From positions 33,930,858 to 33,994,857 of the forward strand of contig NC_049980.1 in the NCBI RefSeq assembly GCF_000003815.2: DNA of 64,000 nt, read 5' to 3'. The stretch comes from Branchiostoma floridae (Eukaryota; Chordata; Leptocardii; Amphioxiformes; Branchiostomatidae). The first letter of the stretch is position 1, and each line of letters opens with the position of its first letter. Below the pieces are notes generated by a model. That model saw only the letters and a list, made by a program, of their open reading frames with translations, searched no databases and was not told where the DNA came from. The position numbers were made by a program, and so were the translations under genes. Shown here one piece after another: positions 1-12,496 of this stretch.

Positions 1-1208
1 CCTAGAATATTGAGAAGTGCCAGGAAGTATTTGCTATTGGAGGATGGTGCACAATATCGGACAACTGAATCTACATCCACGTCATGCCAACACAAGAAGG
101 AATTATGAACAAAGAAGGGACTTTTCACCTTTAAGATGTGATGGGAACGATTGTTGCTGTAGTTTTACTTAGAACGTTCAACCTGAGGTAACATAGGCCA
201 GTAACCCTGTGTTCTTTTTCCATTTAATTTTCATATAACCTCAAGACCATATGATGGTTGATGTAAATCTGAATGATTATTCTATCCTTTAATACTGGAA
301 AATTTTACTTAGCAGTCAGATACATTAGAAGGGTAGAGAAAGCTTTATTTTGTTGTGAAAAAATGACCTCCATAAAAAGGAATAGAAATAACTTACTCCT
401 GCGATATAAGTTATAATCATGGATGCTGAATTATGAAAACGAAACATTTACTGTTGTTCTAATGGACCAAAACAGTGGTGAAAACAACAACAACAAGGAT
501 ATGTTATTCCAGCCACTATGTATACAATAGATATGCATTAATAAAGACTCACTTTTTAAATATCAAAAACATTTGCCTCATTGGCAATTTGTACAGTAGA
601 ACTCTTTCACAATCTTTGATACAAATTTACAAAATCATGGATATAAACTTGTTAAATCTTGTAACATACAAGACAATGGAAACATAAATTTTGGAATAAA
701 GAAAAGTGATGCTTCCAGTTTCTCATTGTAATTTCTGAAAGCTTTTTGTAAGATGGTTTCTGCTGAAGTTACTAAGAAGAAATGTAAGAAATACAATATG
801 TAAATCAAACTGGGCAGTGTTTATATGATCTTAGTATGGTCAGAAAAGGGAATGGTCCAAAACAGGATTGGCCAATGGAATACAAAATACAGTCAAACCT
901 GTACAAGTGACCACCTCTACATAAGGACCACCTGGCCATAGATATACAGTCCAACCTGAACAAGTGATCATCTTTACACAAGGACTGCCTAGCCATTGAT
1001 ATACATTTTGGACAGTCAAACCTGTACTAGTGACCACCTCTACATGATGGTTGTAGATAAATTTCCCCATTGAAACAAGCAATAAGAACCCTGTCTATAG
1101 TGACCCCCTGTCAAAACAGACCAGATTTTATCTTTTTCCCACGTGGTCTACTTGGACAGGTTTGACATTTCTGCCCAATAAAAATGATCTGGAAACCATC
1201 AGCATGTG
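1..1208. other. Intergenic region 3' of BDP1
   Basis: No coding exon can be supported here; the open frames are short and AT-rich. The part just below 1209 is the 3' UTR or downstream flank of BDP1, which is read on the minus strand. The only structured content is the degenerate repeat at 889-1170, listed separately. Confidence 0.6.
889..1170. repeat. Degenerate repeat with GTGACCACCTCTACAT motifs
   Basis: Phrases of the type CAGTCAAACCTGTA plus GTGACCACCTCTACAT recur about every 60-65 bases, near 890, 950 and 1015, and a reversed version (GGACAGGTTTGACA) closes the block near 1155. This is an old interspersed or tandem repeat in the 3' flank of BDP1, with no coding potential. Confidence 0.55.
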
Positions 1209-4200
1209 CTAGCTCTCTGCCTCCAACCCTGCCGCAGGCTTCTCCGCCGTACTGTCTGCATCCGGCTGCTCTTTAGCCATCTCTGTCACGATCTCTGTGA
1301 TCATCTCCTCCCCGATGACAACCGGTACTTCCTCCTCCTCTTCCTGTTCCTCCCCCCTCCTCCCCTCCATCTGCATCTGTTCTAGGATGTCCCTCGCTGT
1401 CAGATGCTCCCCGGTTACGAAGCTTAGCGACAGGCGCTCTGAACCTCCGCTGGTGTTACCGTCCAGGGAGGTGTTGTGTGCGGAATTGGAGGACGGAACT
1501 ACGACAGAGACTGTTTGCTGTCTGCTTGGTGAGGTGTTGTGCGAGACAGAACTGGTCGGCACGACGACTGAAACCGTCTGTTGTCCGCTCTGTGAAACAG
1601 AACTGGTCGGCACGACGACCGAAACCGTCCGCTCCCCGCCTGAACTTGTGTCCACCACCGGGATGACCAGATGGTACTGGGTGGCGCCGGAGTCCGTGGC
1701 CGTCCGGTTTCCTTCGTCATCCGTGAAAACCAGTTCTTCGACGTCACCCACCACGACACTGCCGTTCAGTGCGGTGCCCTGGATGATGGGATGCTGTGTC
1801 TCCGACGGCTCGAACCTCACCGGACTCTGAATCATCACTGTCTCCACCATTTCGGGTTCGCTTTCCTGCTCCCTTCTGGGCGACTGGAGGCCCCTTTCTG
1901 CCGTCCTCGGGCCGGTCTCCCCGGGGATGTAGAGCCAACGTTTACGTGGCGAGCTCCCGACGGCCCCCTGGCCTGGGGAGAATCGGGGAGGGCTGCCGAT
2001 GGGCGATGCACGGTTCACCACGGTGGGTGGCCGCGGGCGCTTTTTCGTCGGTTCCACGTTGATACTGAAGGTTTGAACGCGTTTGGGTTGCCGCCCGGCC
2101 CGCGTCGGTCCTTTCAGCATCCGGACAATTTTTGTTTCCTCGTCTTCGTTTTCATCATCCGCATCCTCCGTTTGTTCTCTCCTGGTACCCGCCTCATCAT
2201 CATCTCTGCTAACATCCGGGCGGGCGGAACTGTAACCAGGGAAACCTGCTGCGTTCTTGGGAGATGCTGTCAGCGGCGATGGCCTCACAGCCTCGCCATC
2301 TCGTTCCCCAAGGGCCTTTCCTGGAGAAAGTAAAGAAAATATTGTAATTTCCTTTAATTTTGTAAGGAGTCAATTTTGCTGTGAAAGATTTTCTTTTCAC
2401 CCTGTTTTAATTTCACAGTTGAAACAATTAAGCAGCAAAGATCATTAATTGATTGATTGATTTAAGGGCTCCTGGTCATCAGGACAGAATGTTAAATCAT
2501 GGTCCTGTATTGTTTGTGCTAGACGAAAGGAGCTAGGGGACCTGTAATTTCTGTACATAGCGCCTGTCCTCTCTGTCACGACATTTGCAAGACTAGATCT
2601 TTTGTGTGCTGAAGTGTTTTGAGGTCACTTAAATATTTCATTTACTTAAAACACTTACAATGAGCCTGTAAATACTGTACACAGCATCTGCCCATTCTGT
2701 CCTCTATGATGGACAAATATTGGCATGTAAAGATATCAAAACAGATTCCATTGAAGCAAGCAGAGTCTGCAAGCAAAATTTGCCCCTCAAACTGCAGGAA
2801 ATAGCATTTCAGAGGGTCTAGATTTCAACATTTTCCAGGGAGAAACAAAATCCTGGACCCACCTAGGATTGCCATGCTTTTGGCGCTCAACAGGATTTCC
2901 AAAGTCAAAATCCAAGGGATGGAAAAAAACTTCAGGCTGGCTAGAACACTGCGGCAGACTTACTTTTCCCTCCAGACTGGCCGTATGTCTCGTCATTTTC
3001 CGCCCCCCTCGGTCTCCCCTTCCCCCTCCTGGAGGCCTGGTCCTTCCTCCTCCTCTTCTTCTCATCTTCTGAGTCGGAGTCTGACTGGTCGAAGATGGAC
3101 TGGTCAAACTCCTGTCTCAGGGCTGGGGGGAGAGACAGAAAAGTTTTCTTACAACTCTTCATTCAGATTAATTTTTAACTGACTTACTTCATGCAGTTTT
3201 CAAACAAAAACAGTTTGCAGTGAAAAAAAGGACTTTTGCAGGCGTAACATTTACCTCCTCATGGTCTAGCACAATAAACTACTACTCTGTTTATTCTTAC
3301 TCAAACATATTCATATACATAACAAATGCATTTGCTGACCACCCCCTCCAGCTCTGTCCTGTCCCATGCTATATAATCTAATAGAATGCCACAGGATATG
3401 TGTCACACCTCCTGTAACCATGGTGAAAACCTAACCTCCACCAGGCTCCACAGGTCACTGGAAAAATGGTAGAAATTGGCAAAACTGTACTCCTCAGCCA
3501 TCTAAATCTGGCGTGTTTTCTGTCTTATTTGGCCAATTTCTATTATTTTTTCACCGACCCATGGAGCCCGGTAAAGGCTAGAGAAAACCATCTGATCCAT
3601 GTCATTATTTGTTACAACTTGTCATACAGGCTTACTATCTATCTCATATCTCACTCTTTGTTTACAGAATTGAAGCGAAAATGAAGTACATCTTTTTTAG
3701 TATTACACCCATTTTCTATTATCATTTCACAATTATAACTTACAAAGTGCCCTGTCCACCAGGTTCCTGTTCTGTTTCTCCTCCTTCTTGAACTTGGCCT
3801 TGAGCTGTGCCCGTGTTCTCTTGGGCAGCATGGCCGCCATCAGGGTGAAGTCCGTGCCGACCGTGCTCAGCGCTTTGTAGAACTTGATCGTTTCTGAGGA
3901 GGAAAATCAAAATTTTGTAAATACAATGTTTTTGCTGCATGAAAAGATGTAGAATACTAGAAGTGATACAAACATAAAATGATAAAGATTATGATAAAAG
4001 GTAGAAGCAAAACTTGAACTAAGACATAAATAATATCTATCAGATGAAAAAATGAAAACAAATGAAAAATACATCACATGATTAATCTCAAACATTAGTT
4101 AATTATCATTTACTTGTATTTCTTTACTGTACATTGTTATATATATTGGTTGTGTGAGCTGGGCTCCTTGGGAAATCAGTCTGTGCCTGATTTCAGGACC

Positions 4201-7200
4201 ACCCAGTCGTTTCTTATCAAGATGAATAAATAAATAAATAGAAGGAATAATTAAACCTTAATTAATATGTCAAGAATAATCCATGTTTGAGGGAAGAGGG
4301 TCAGCATCAGCGCTGTCTCCAGCTTTAAATTTTTTTCCGTCCAGGTTCGGGAGCCCATGTTGCTAAATCTGTTATTTCAAGCTTAAGAAGACACATTTTC
4401 ATTAGTTTTATGTCATGAAGTTCAGATTTTTGGGATGGATGCAGTGAATTCTTTTTCCGTCCCAACAATCAAATTTCCGTCTCAGGACAGAACAACGGGT
4501 CCTGGAGACAGCCCTGGTCAGCCACTCTTCTTCTTACATCATCAAAAGAAGAAGAAAGTACCTTTCATGTTCCAGGCCTGCGTCTGCGGCACCTTCTTGC
4601 GGAAGCTGGAGTAGGTCGTGTTGGACTCGTCCTCGCGGATGATGTCACTGTCGGAGCCCGCCTTCTTCGCAGGCGTGGAGACAGTCAGACTGAACGATGG
4701 AGTGCAAGGTTACTCCAACATCATCAACACCGTAGAAAAATGCTTTACTCCCAACACTGGGATTAACACTATAGGGACTTACCCCTTGTCAAGAGTCAGG
4801 AAGTATATTTCCAACTCTTTTAATCAACTTAAAAGCAACTACTAACACAGGGCATGGACCCTCCTCTGTCCCAAACCCCCCACGAGCGAGGCTGTTTTCT
4901 GTATCTAGGTCACCTGTGGGCACTTCTAAATCCTTATCAGTGGCCATCACATCCCAGTAAATTTTCAGACGGACTCAGAACTCTGTTGACCTTGTTTGCA
5001 GAATGAAGTGTCAAGAACGCACTGCTTTTGCAGGAAGGGGGCCATAAGTATCAGAAAGTTTATGTCACACCCCGTCTCTGTTGTTTTTAACATCAATTTG
5101 GGTAAATTTCACAGTGATTGAGATAGAAATAGGAGCAGGTCCCAAGAAAAGAATAGTTTACAGATACATACAAACATTGTCAAGCTAGAATCATAATCTA
5201 CCATGTGAATATGTCTTCTCCCTTTGTGATGTGTGTAATGGTTTATTGAGCAAAAACATATCGCCACATTCGCAGCCTAACGGCTGAATTGCAGTTGCAA
5301 TATCACAATAGAATAAACGCATTCGATCAATGTCCAACAAGGCAAAAATGTAAGAACAGTTATGGTTTATACATCTGTAATCAAAGTTTGGCCAGATACA
5401 TTAGAAAAATGAAAAAAAAAATGTAGTATCTTCAGCAAATGAAGGAAAATAATTACGTCTGTTCATTAAGAACGATGGTTCCGTCCTCGGCCACCCTGAC
5501 CTGGGGCACCAGGAGGCTGTCATCAGCTGGGTCTTCCTCTGCTGGGGGCGGGTCTTGGCTGGAAAAGGTGATTATTAATGAAGAAATGTTCAACATTTAT
5601 TTGCATAACAGACACTTATGTTTTCCCTGAAAGGGGAATACATATTGTTTTTTCTGGCAAGTTCTTTTTATTTCTTCTTCTGTCAGGAACCAATCAGAGC
5701 TTAGAACTGCCATCAACATCAATTTGGGTTAATTATGCGACCAGTAAGGGAGAAATAGTCAAGACATAAGAATAGTTTACAATAGTTTATAAATACAAGC
5801 AAACAATGTCAAGGTAGAATTATAATATACCAAAAAAATCCAATTTCTCCTCACTTCTTTGTGATGGTGACAATGTAACAGATATGTTTTATAATCAGAG
5901 CTTAGAACTGGGTTAGCATATTAGCTTTACATTGTATAATTATTTTTGTACCCACACACAATACTATAGGGCGAGCCTAAGTGGTCCCTTACCTGCCCTC
6001 CTCCTCCAGCATCTCTTCCTCCCTCTCCTCCTCCTGGTCCCTCTCACTGGTAACATCAACATCCTGTCTCACCTGCTTCTTTTTCTCCTTCAGCTTTTTG
6101 GCCTTTTCTTCTGTTGATCTGGAGTAAAAGAAATAAGTTAATATCCCACAGGTTCTTCTTTGAGTCTTCATTTAAGCTCAAATCAGCCAAGTAGTAGCAG
6201 TATCCAGTATTTGATTAAGCTCAAAACAGCCAGCAGGCCACTTTTCATTGAGGTCATGAGGGAGCAGGTAAGGGTCAGATAAAACATAAAGATACATGAT
6301 TACATTATAGTGTTATGTAGGTATGTTCGTCTGTATTTATATTGTACACAGTATATGGGTCAGCTGTGACCAGTGCAAGCTGCCTAGGCTGACTAACTGT
6401 AACGAATTGTTTCATTGTTAATAAGTACAAAATTATTACAAATCAAAAAAAATATCTTCATGTCATTGAAAGAATAACTTACTTCAAAACACGATTTAAA
6501 AACTGATGAAAAGACAATCACTTTAGGTTTGAAGAAAGAGCTTTTGAAACTCTGACCTGACTTTTAGATCTAAAAAATGAAACAGTTTGGAACTGACTTC
6601 ATCATGTTGAACTTGGGGTTGTAGTAGATGAGGTCAGCCATGGTCATCCTGTTCTTGTCTGGAGGTTTGCTCTGGTTGTGCCGCTGTCTGCGTTTGGCGG
6701 GGCCCTGGGAGGTAATGACAATCACACAGACCACATTACAGCTACTCAAACACTAGGAGAAATATGATATGTGTCCTTGCACTCACACTCGCTTATCAGT
6801 GACTCACTATCAGTCACAAATCAAGTACACATCTCCAATTTTGGGTGCACAAAAGTGCAGACATATTCAGTATTTCCAACCGAGTACCTTACTTCTTAGT
6901 ACATTTGCTAAACTTTCTTCCAACACAAAGTTACACGCGGATCAAATTTTCATCAACCACTGTTGCCGTCTTCAGGATCAATAGTGATGGTCACTCTTGC
7001 AGATATATGACGTCAGCAATCGGTCACTGGTTTTTGATAGTGATTGGTCATCAGTATTGATCCTGAAGAAGACGACAGTGGTCATTGAAAATTTGACCCT
7101 TGTATATATACCTTTGTGTTTTAAGAAAGTTTAGCATTGTACTATGATTACCACCAACACAGATAAGCTTCCATGATACTTTACCTCTTCTTACCCCTTC

Positions 7201-8823
7201 TTTTACAATTTTCAGTATAGTAGTAGTATCCGTTATTTGATTATAATGCTGCTGGGATCCCTGACACAGGGGAAGGCAGCAGTGGTCAGTGACAGAGATC
7301 TGAAGAGATCTTGTTGAAGAGTAGGTTTTATATCCCAACTATGATTTGATATGCAAAAGAGTTGAAGACAAGTTTTAGTGGTACTTTACCTCTTCCTCCT
7401 CCTGCTCCTTCTCCCTGCGCCTCTCCGGCTGGATGTTGGGCGTGTACATCCCGCTGACCCGCCTCTCGCGATGCGGGATGGTCAGCGGCCGCTCCGAGCC
7501 GTCCCGACCGTCCACGCTCGACGTGGAGTCCAGCCTCCGCCTGGGGATCACCAGCGGGGGAAGGTGGCGCGCAGGCGGTTTGCTGAAAAGGAGAAAAGAT
7601 GTCATGTGTCACGTAGAAGACTGGATATGGTTTTGAAACGGTCAGACGTTTCGGATAGAATCCACTATCCTTCATCAGTGACACTGAAGTGATCTGGAGG
7701 AAACACTTTTTAGTCTTTTATACTCTAACTATGAATGGAGACAATTTCAGATGTCCAACAGGAAACGTTGTTCTTCCAGAACTCTTCAGTGTTACTGACG
7801 AAGGATAGTGGAATCTATCCGAAATGTCTAACCGTTTCCAAAACCATCTCCAGTTGCTTGAGTAACTACTTTTTGGCGTATCTTATTACCTGGATGTCTA
7901 ACCTACATCGACGCATGTAGAAGACTGTCCATAACAGTACTGTCAAGAGAAGAGTCAATGATCATTCTTTTTTTGTACCTCTGAGTATGAAAGGAATGAT
8001 GTACACAAATTACAGACAAGCGAGTAATTTACTACAGGTGAGTCCAACAAGTTAGCTTCATGAAAGGTTCAGAATGTGTTACCGACCTGCTGAAAGGCTC
8101 CGACACCCTTTGTACGGGCGGCGGCTCCTGGAACTGTTTTTGCCCCGAGTCTTCCTTCTTCTCTTCGTTACCGGGTGTCGACTCCTTCTCTGTTACCGCG
8201 GCAACAGGTTTCCCAGTAGTCGCCGCACCCTGTCTCCGCCGACCCAGGTTCGGCACCGCCATGACGCGCTTCCTGCGCCCTGCGACCGTGGCTGACTTCT
8301 GCCCATCTTTGTCAGAAATCTTTGCATCCTTCTGGGTTTTGACGGTTGGAGCACTGCTCTTGCTTTTGTCATCGCTAGAAGCCTTGACGTCTTTCTGACT
8401 TTTGTCTTTTTGACTTTTCACTGCTGCAGCATTGTTTGCAGTCTCATTTTTGTCATTGCTTGACAAAGTGTTGTTGTCAGTGGTACCCGTATCAACATTT
8501 TTGTCAGGAATCTTTTCAGTCGGTCCTGCAGATTCTTCCTTCAGCTTGCTGGATGCTTTGTCTGGTGGTTGAGGAGGTTTTACTGAGGAGTTTGAGTTTG
8601 TTTTCCGAGGCGGCGGTGTGGAGACATTTTTAACTGCAGTTTCAGGCTGCTGCTTGGCTTCCTGCTCGGCTGCTTGAGCGGTCACTTTCTCCTGCTTGTC
8701 GGGAGCTTTTGGCTCCTTGTTGGTGACTTTGGCGGGTGTTTCTTTAGCAGAGGGAGCCTTGCCTCTGGACGCAGCTGCCACGGACTTGACGTTCGGCCGG
8801 AAGACTGCCCTCGCTCGCCGCAT
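1209..8823 (-). CDS. BDP1: BDP1, TFIIIB subunit B'' (SANT domain), nine coding exons
   Basis: B'' is the TFIIIB subunit that joins TBP and BRF at RNA polymerase III promoters in the nucleus. Coding exons on the minus strand are 8087-8823, 7390-7582, 6598-6704, 5993-6118, 5457-5558, 4562-4689, 3744-3893, 2964-3122 and 1209-2320; every junction is GT-AG and phase-compatible, giving 937 aa. The start ATG is at 8823, just inside a splice acceptor, and the N-terminus MRRARAVFRPNVK resembles known B'' starts. The family block MTMADLIYYNPKFN is near residues 330-343, VPQVRVAEDGTIVL near 404-417, and the SANT domain (SSFRKK, then FYKALSTVGTDF and KRTRAQLKAKFKKEEK) spans about 450-511. The tail carries an acidic and basic segment and three copies of a QTVSVVVPTSSVS-like motif. 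The protein is much shorter than the vertebrate one, whose long C-terminal repeat region is absent. Family identity is secure; exon edges are read by eye. Confidence 0.93.
5088..5870. repeat. Intron duplication flanking BDP1 exon 5
   Basis: A segment of about 150 bases (5088-5236), starting ACATCAATTTGGG and ending TTTGTGATG, is repeated in diverged form at 5714-5870. Both copies carry the phrase AAGAATAGTTTACA in the middle. The BDP1 exon at 5457-5558 lies between them, so this is a local direct duplication around an exon. Confidence 0.6.
6907..7135. repeat. Foldback (MITE-like) element in BDP1 intron 2
   Basis: The ends GCTAAACTTTCTT and AAGAAAGTTTAGC are exact reverse complements. The arms continue inward through CACAAAG, a GATCAAATTTTCA block and a GTCTTCAGGATCAATA block, each mirrored on the other side. 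No coding content. It lies between BDP1 exons 2 and 3. Confidence 0.7.
7620..7860. repeat. Foldback element in BDP1 intron 1 (GACGTTTCGGATAG family)
   Basis: The left arm reads CTGGATATGGTTTTGAAACG, then GTCAGACGTTTCGGATAG and AATCCACTATCC. The right arm carries the reverse complement with a few changes. The same module recurs in the window near 18.4, 28.1, 41.5, 42.5, 43.1 and 51.4 kb. Confidence 0.7.
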
Positions 8824-9190
8824 GTTGGCACGGTCCAACGGCACTGGAAAGAACAGAAAATATTGAAGCTTAGCTGGGCCAACTTACTCAACAAGAAACA
8901 GATCAAGCAAAGCTATTCCCTAAAGTGCCAGATGTTTCATTATCTCTATCTTGCATCAGTGACTGAGAATGAAAAACAACAAGTGTAATCTTCTGGCTCT
9001 TGAGACAATTTATCCAGCTGCTTGATTTATTATGATTTATAATGTCCTTTCTGGATGTCTAACATTCAATCAATGTAAAGTCCTATCAGACCTATTTTTG
9101 TTGTTGTTGTTGTTGTTGTCCTCATTTACCGTCTATTATTTCGCTAGACGTGGTCTCTTGGTGCTGAGTAACACATGGTTCGCTTTAGAG

Positions 9191-9535
9191 TCAATAGTCT
9201 CTCTTGGTATTTAACTCTTGGTTCCTTGTGCTTGAGAGTTGTTGGAGGAGTTTCGAGGAGAGTACGTCGAAACGGTGTGTACTCTCAATGTACTGGGAGA
9301 AGGCCATGTACATCTGTTTGTTGATTCCTTCTGACAGGTCTTCTCTCATTCCAGCCAGCGTGGTGATGTCGGTGTCTCTGCTGTCTCCTGCTGTGTTGTA
9401 TGTCTCATATATATTCTCCACTTCTAGCAGCATGTGTTGTCTCTCCTTATCATAGCGAGGGCAGTGGTACAGGAAGTGGTTGGTGGTCTCCACAGCACCG
9501 CAGTTTGTGCAGCTAGGTGAGATTTCAGGGTTCAT
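9191..9535 (-). mobile_element. LINE remnant: 3' end of a non-LTR retrotransposon ORF2
   Basis: The minus-strand frame (114 aa) contains the zinc-binding pattern CTNCG(x7)HFLYHCPRY, typical of the extreme C-terminus of several non-LTR reverse transcriptases, followed by an alpha-helical tail. The reverse transcriptase core is missing, so this is a 5'-truncated dead copy. It lies in the proposed 5' intron of BDP1. Confidence 0.65.
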
Positions 9536-10685
9536 CTATGTAAAGTAAAGTAGATTGGACACATTCCTCAAGCTACCGATGCCTTTTAATTTTGCACCGC
9601 AGTCATCCCTCAGTAACAAATCTGGAGCCAAATAGTTCCCATTTAAGAACTTTTATAATTTCAGCCAGTCACCCAGGTGTGAAAGATGTTGGTAACTTTA
9701 GGAATGAGTTCAATCTACTTTATAGTCCTACCAGACCTAGTCTACCAAAGCATGCCAAAAAAAACCCAGTCCATGACAGTTCATAAAATGGAAAGCTGAC
9801 AGCTGTACCAATAATATCTGCCCGTGCCAGGGATATAATTCGCTGAGTGTCACAAACCGATGCACAGTGCACGGGGAGGTAGGGTTTACGTAAGAAAAGT
9901 GTTGGAAAAACATCGGCGCATGCATGTGGGAATATGGTGGTTTTTCGTCGGCATTTACAGTGATCCGTCTTGTCCTTTGGATTTTCGCTGGAAAACCGTA
10001 TTCCAATGTCGATTTTCCAATGATATAACGGCACTTATCCGATGGGCTTTTAACTTCCGACATTAATCTGATGGCCTTCCGACGACAGTTAATGGTTTCA
10101 TGTCGGTTTTTTTTTCCTACAGAGTTCCGATGCAGGTCACCTAGACAACAAGTAACAAACGTGGCAAATGGGATTTCCCCGCTTGGATGTGGCCATGGCA
10201 ACGCCACTGAGTGACGAATAGCTTCTTTATTGGTTACCATGGCTACTGAATGATTGACATCCGTGATCGTCGCGATTTGTTTTGTTTTCTCAGCTGTGGC
10301 GTTAAGAATATGAATAATTAAAGAAAAAAAGGTAACTTCAGACGATCACTTTGAACCCAGAAAATGTGGGTTCGAGCCCTTGATGCGACATTATTTTTTA
10401 ATGTTTTCCCCGAAGGGCAAAACACATTGGCTTGACCAAGGAGTTTGTTTTGACTCCCTTTTTGTTGGGGTAGACAAACAAAACAAATTCTAAAGTGAGT
10501 TGGAAGACAAGCTGGACAGCTCCCCTAAAGGTATGTAGGGTAGGCCCCAAGGCTTCCCCTAGCAGAATGGCAATCCAGTCGACCAACCACAGAGCAGACA
10601 TCACGCTTCAGATTAACTTCATCAGCGTGAATGGCTGCTAACACATGCGCTTCCCCAGGTGATGTAGAGCACACAATTCATGCAG

Positions 10686-11145
10686 ACAGTTGTCTATGCT
10701 TGCATACTTTAGAATGTGGTTTATAAAATGGCCACATTATGTATTTTTCACAAAACTGTACATAAAGAAACTGATTTAAGTGATATTGCCAAGAACAATC
10801 GCATATATTTCATGGTGCATCAAACCCATTCACAAAACATGTTTATTATTAGAGGAATTCAATAAATAAAAACATTTAATAAATTATGTTAATGAGGTCC
10901 TGAAAACTCAAGGATGCACACACCACTCGTATTAAGTTGTCTACGCTTGCATACTTTGAATGTGGTTCTTAAAATAGCCATATCATAACCTTTTCACAAA
11001 ACTGTACAAAAAGAAACTGATTTAAGTGATTTTGACAAGAACAATTGCGTATATTTCATTGTGCGCCAAACCTGTTCACAAATCATGTTTATTATCAGTG
11101 CAATTCAATGAATACAAACCTTTTGATAAATTATGTTAATGAGGT
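10686..11145. repeat. Two-copy tandem duplication (unit about 240 bp)
   Basis: The block from 10686 to about 10902, starting GTTGTCTATGCTTGCATACT and ending TTATGTTAATGAGGTCC, is repeated from about 10935 to 11145 with scattered changes. It is AT-rich and non-coding, and lies inside the CACAGTG-ended element. Confidence 0.75.
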
Positions 11146-12088
11146 CCAGTTAATGAGCATTTTCTATTGCTGAGCCGTCAACCCAGTTGCTTATCATAGA
11201 TAGATGGACCAAAAAATGAATACCACACTTTCTTGATTAAAGCACCTTTAAATTTGTTTGGGAAATAAAAATGTTTTCTGACTGATCTGTTATGGACCTC
11301 CTACCTTCAACTACTATTGTACTATGTACATGTGCAACATATCTCTTGCGTATGCGGAAACCTTCTGGCGTCTTTCATACAATTTTTGCAGATGATTGCG
11401 GGACGTAAAGAATTTTTTTTTTAACGTTACGTGTTCTAATTCTGCGGAAGATTGCAGGACGTATTGCGGAAGATGCAAAACGTCGGCAGAAACTTGAAGC
11501 GCATTTCATGGCCGTTACCGATGACACATCTTTTATAAAATCGTTAAAAGACGTTATGTCATCCACTTGCGTGAAAATATCTTCATGGCTTTCATGGACC
11601 CATTTCGACGCACAGTATTTTTAAACTACGGTGATTCAGAAAAAAATACTACCAATTATCGGACAGTGGTTATCTTTTTTTTTATTTACTTAGGATTCAC
11701 CTGGGTAGATAAGGGGGGGGGGCGAAGGAGGCCATATGACCGAAGGAGGCCATATATATATATAGGATTCACCGCAAAGGCTCATGGAGCCACTCAAACG
11801 TTTTGGGTTATAATACTGTATTGTGAAAGATGTCTGTTAACCCTTGACTTAATCAATCAAACAATCAAAAATGGTTTATTAGTAAAACAAAGTACTGGCA
11901 GCCAGGGGCTGAATTGTGACTTGTTGTACATTAAAATCTCTGCTTACTTAATATAATTAACATACACAATCAATTTCTAGCACGTGATTGCACTTTAAAA
12001 CAAATGATCTCGGAGAGAATTGCTGTTTAAGTGGATAGTTCATTTAACATGAATAAAAGCATACATAGTTTACAGTTCATAAACATTG

Positions 12089-12496
12089 TCATTTTTTCTC
12101 GTTGAGAAGCCTTAGCATTGATGGTACAGGACTGTTGCGGAATCTTGTAGTGCGGAAGGTAGGTACGGTCAGTGTTTGTGAATTCCGCAGGTTACGGCCA
12201 TGCGTCTGACCACGGGTTTGCGGTAACAGGTGTGCAGTTCTTTCTGACTTCTGCATACTGGATGCAAACCTTCGGCAGAGGTTGGTTCTTCTTTCCTCCA
12301 GTGTTTCAAGTCCACACTGTTGCAGGGCTGATGAGTAGTCAGTGTAGTTACGCCCGAGGATTGTTCGGCAGGCGCGTCTCTGTACAAGTTCCAAGGTTGC
12401 GGTCTGTTTGCTTGTAAGACTGTTGTGGTACACTGGTGCACAATATTCCAGAATAGGCCTGATAAATCCACAGTACACCGTTACCAAGTCAGCCAC
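12089..12496 (-). mobile_element. LINE remnant: CR1-like reverse transcriptase C-terminus
   Basis: The 135 aa minus-strand frame reads LVTVYCGFIRPILEYCAPVY near its start, then LELVQRRACRTILG and LETLEERRTNLCRRFA. This is the standard thumb and post-RT segment of CR1/L2/Jockey-type non-LTR elements. It is open to a stop but has no upstream RT core and no endonuclease, so it is a 5'-truncated fragment nested in the DNA-transposon-like element. Confidence 0.8.

Noticed and set aside
1297-2062. Plus-strand open frames of 88-220 aa opposite the last BDP1 exon
   Set aside because: Shadows of the GC-rich coding exon on the minus strand; the minus frame has phase-matched splice sites and family context.
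9737-10240. 167 aa minus-strand open frame
   Set aside because: Lies across the left end of the CACAGTG-ended element, has no family resemblance, and overlaps open frames on both strands.
10330-10400. tRNA-like T arm (GGGTTCGAGCCC)
   Set aside because: A B-box-like word alone; no A box at the right distance and no cloverleaf stems.
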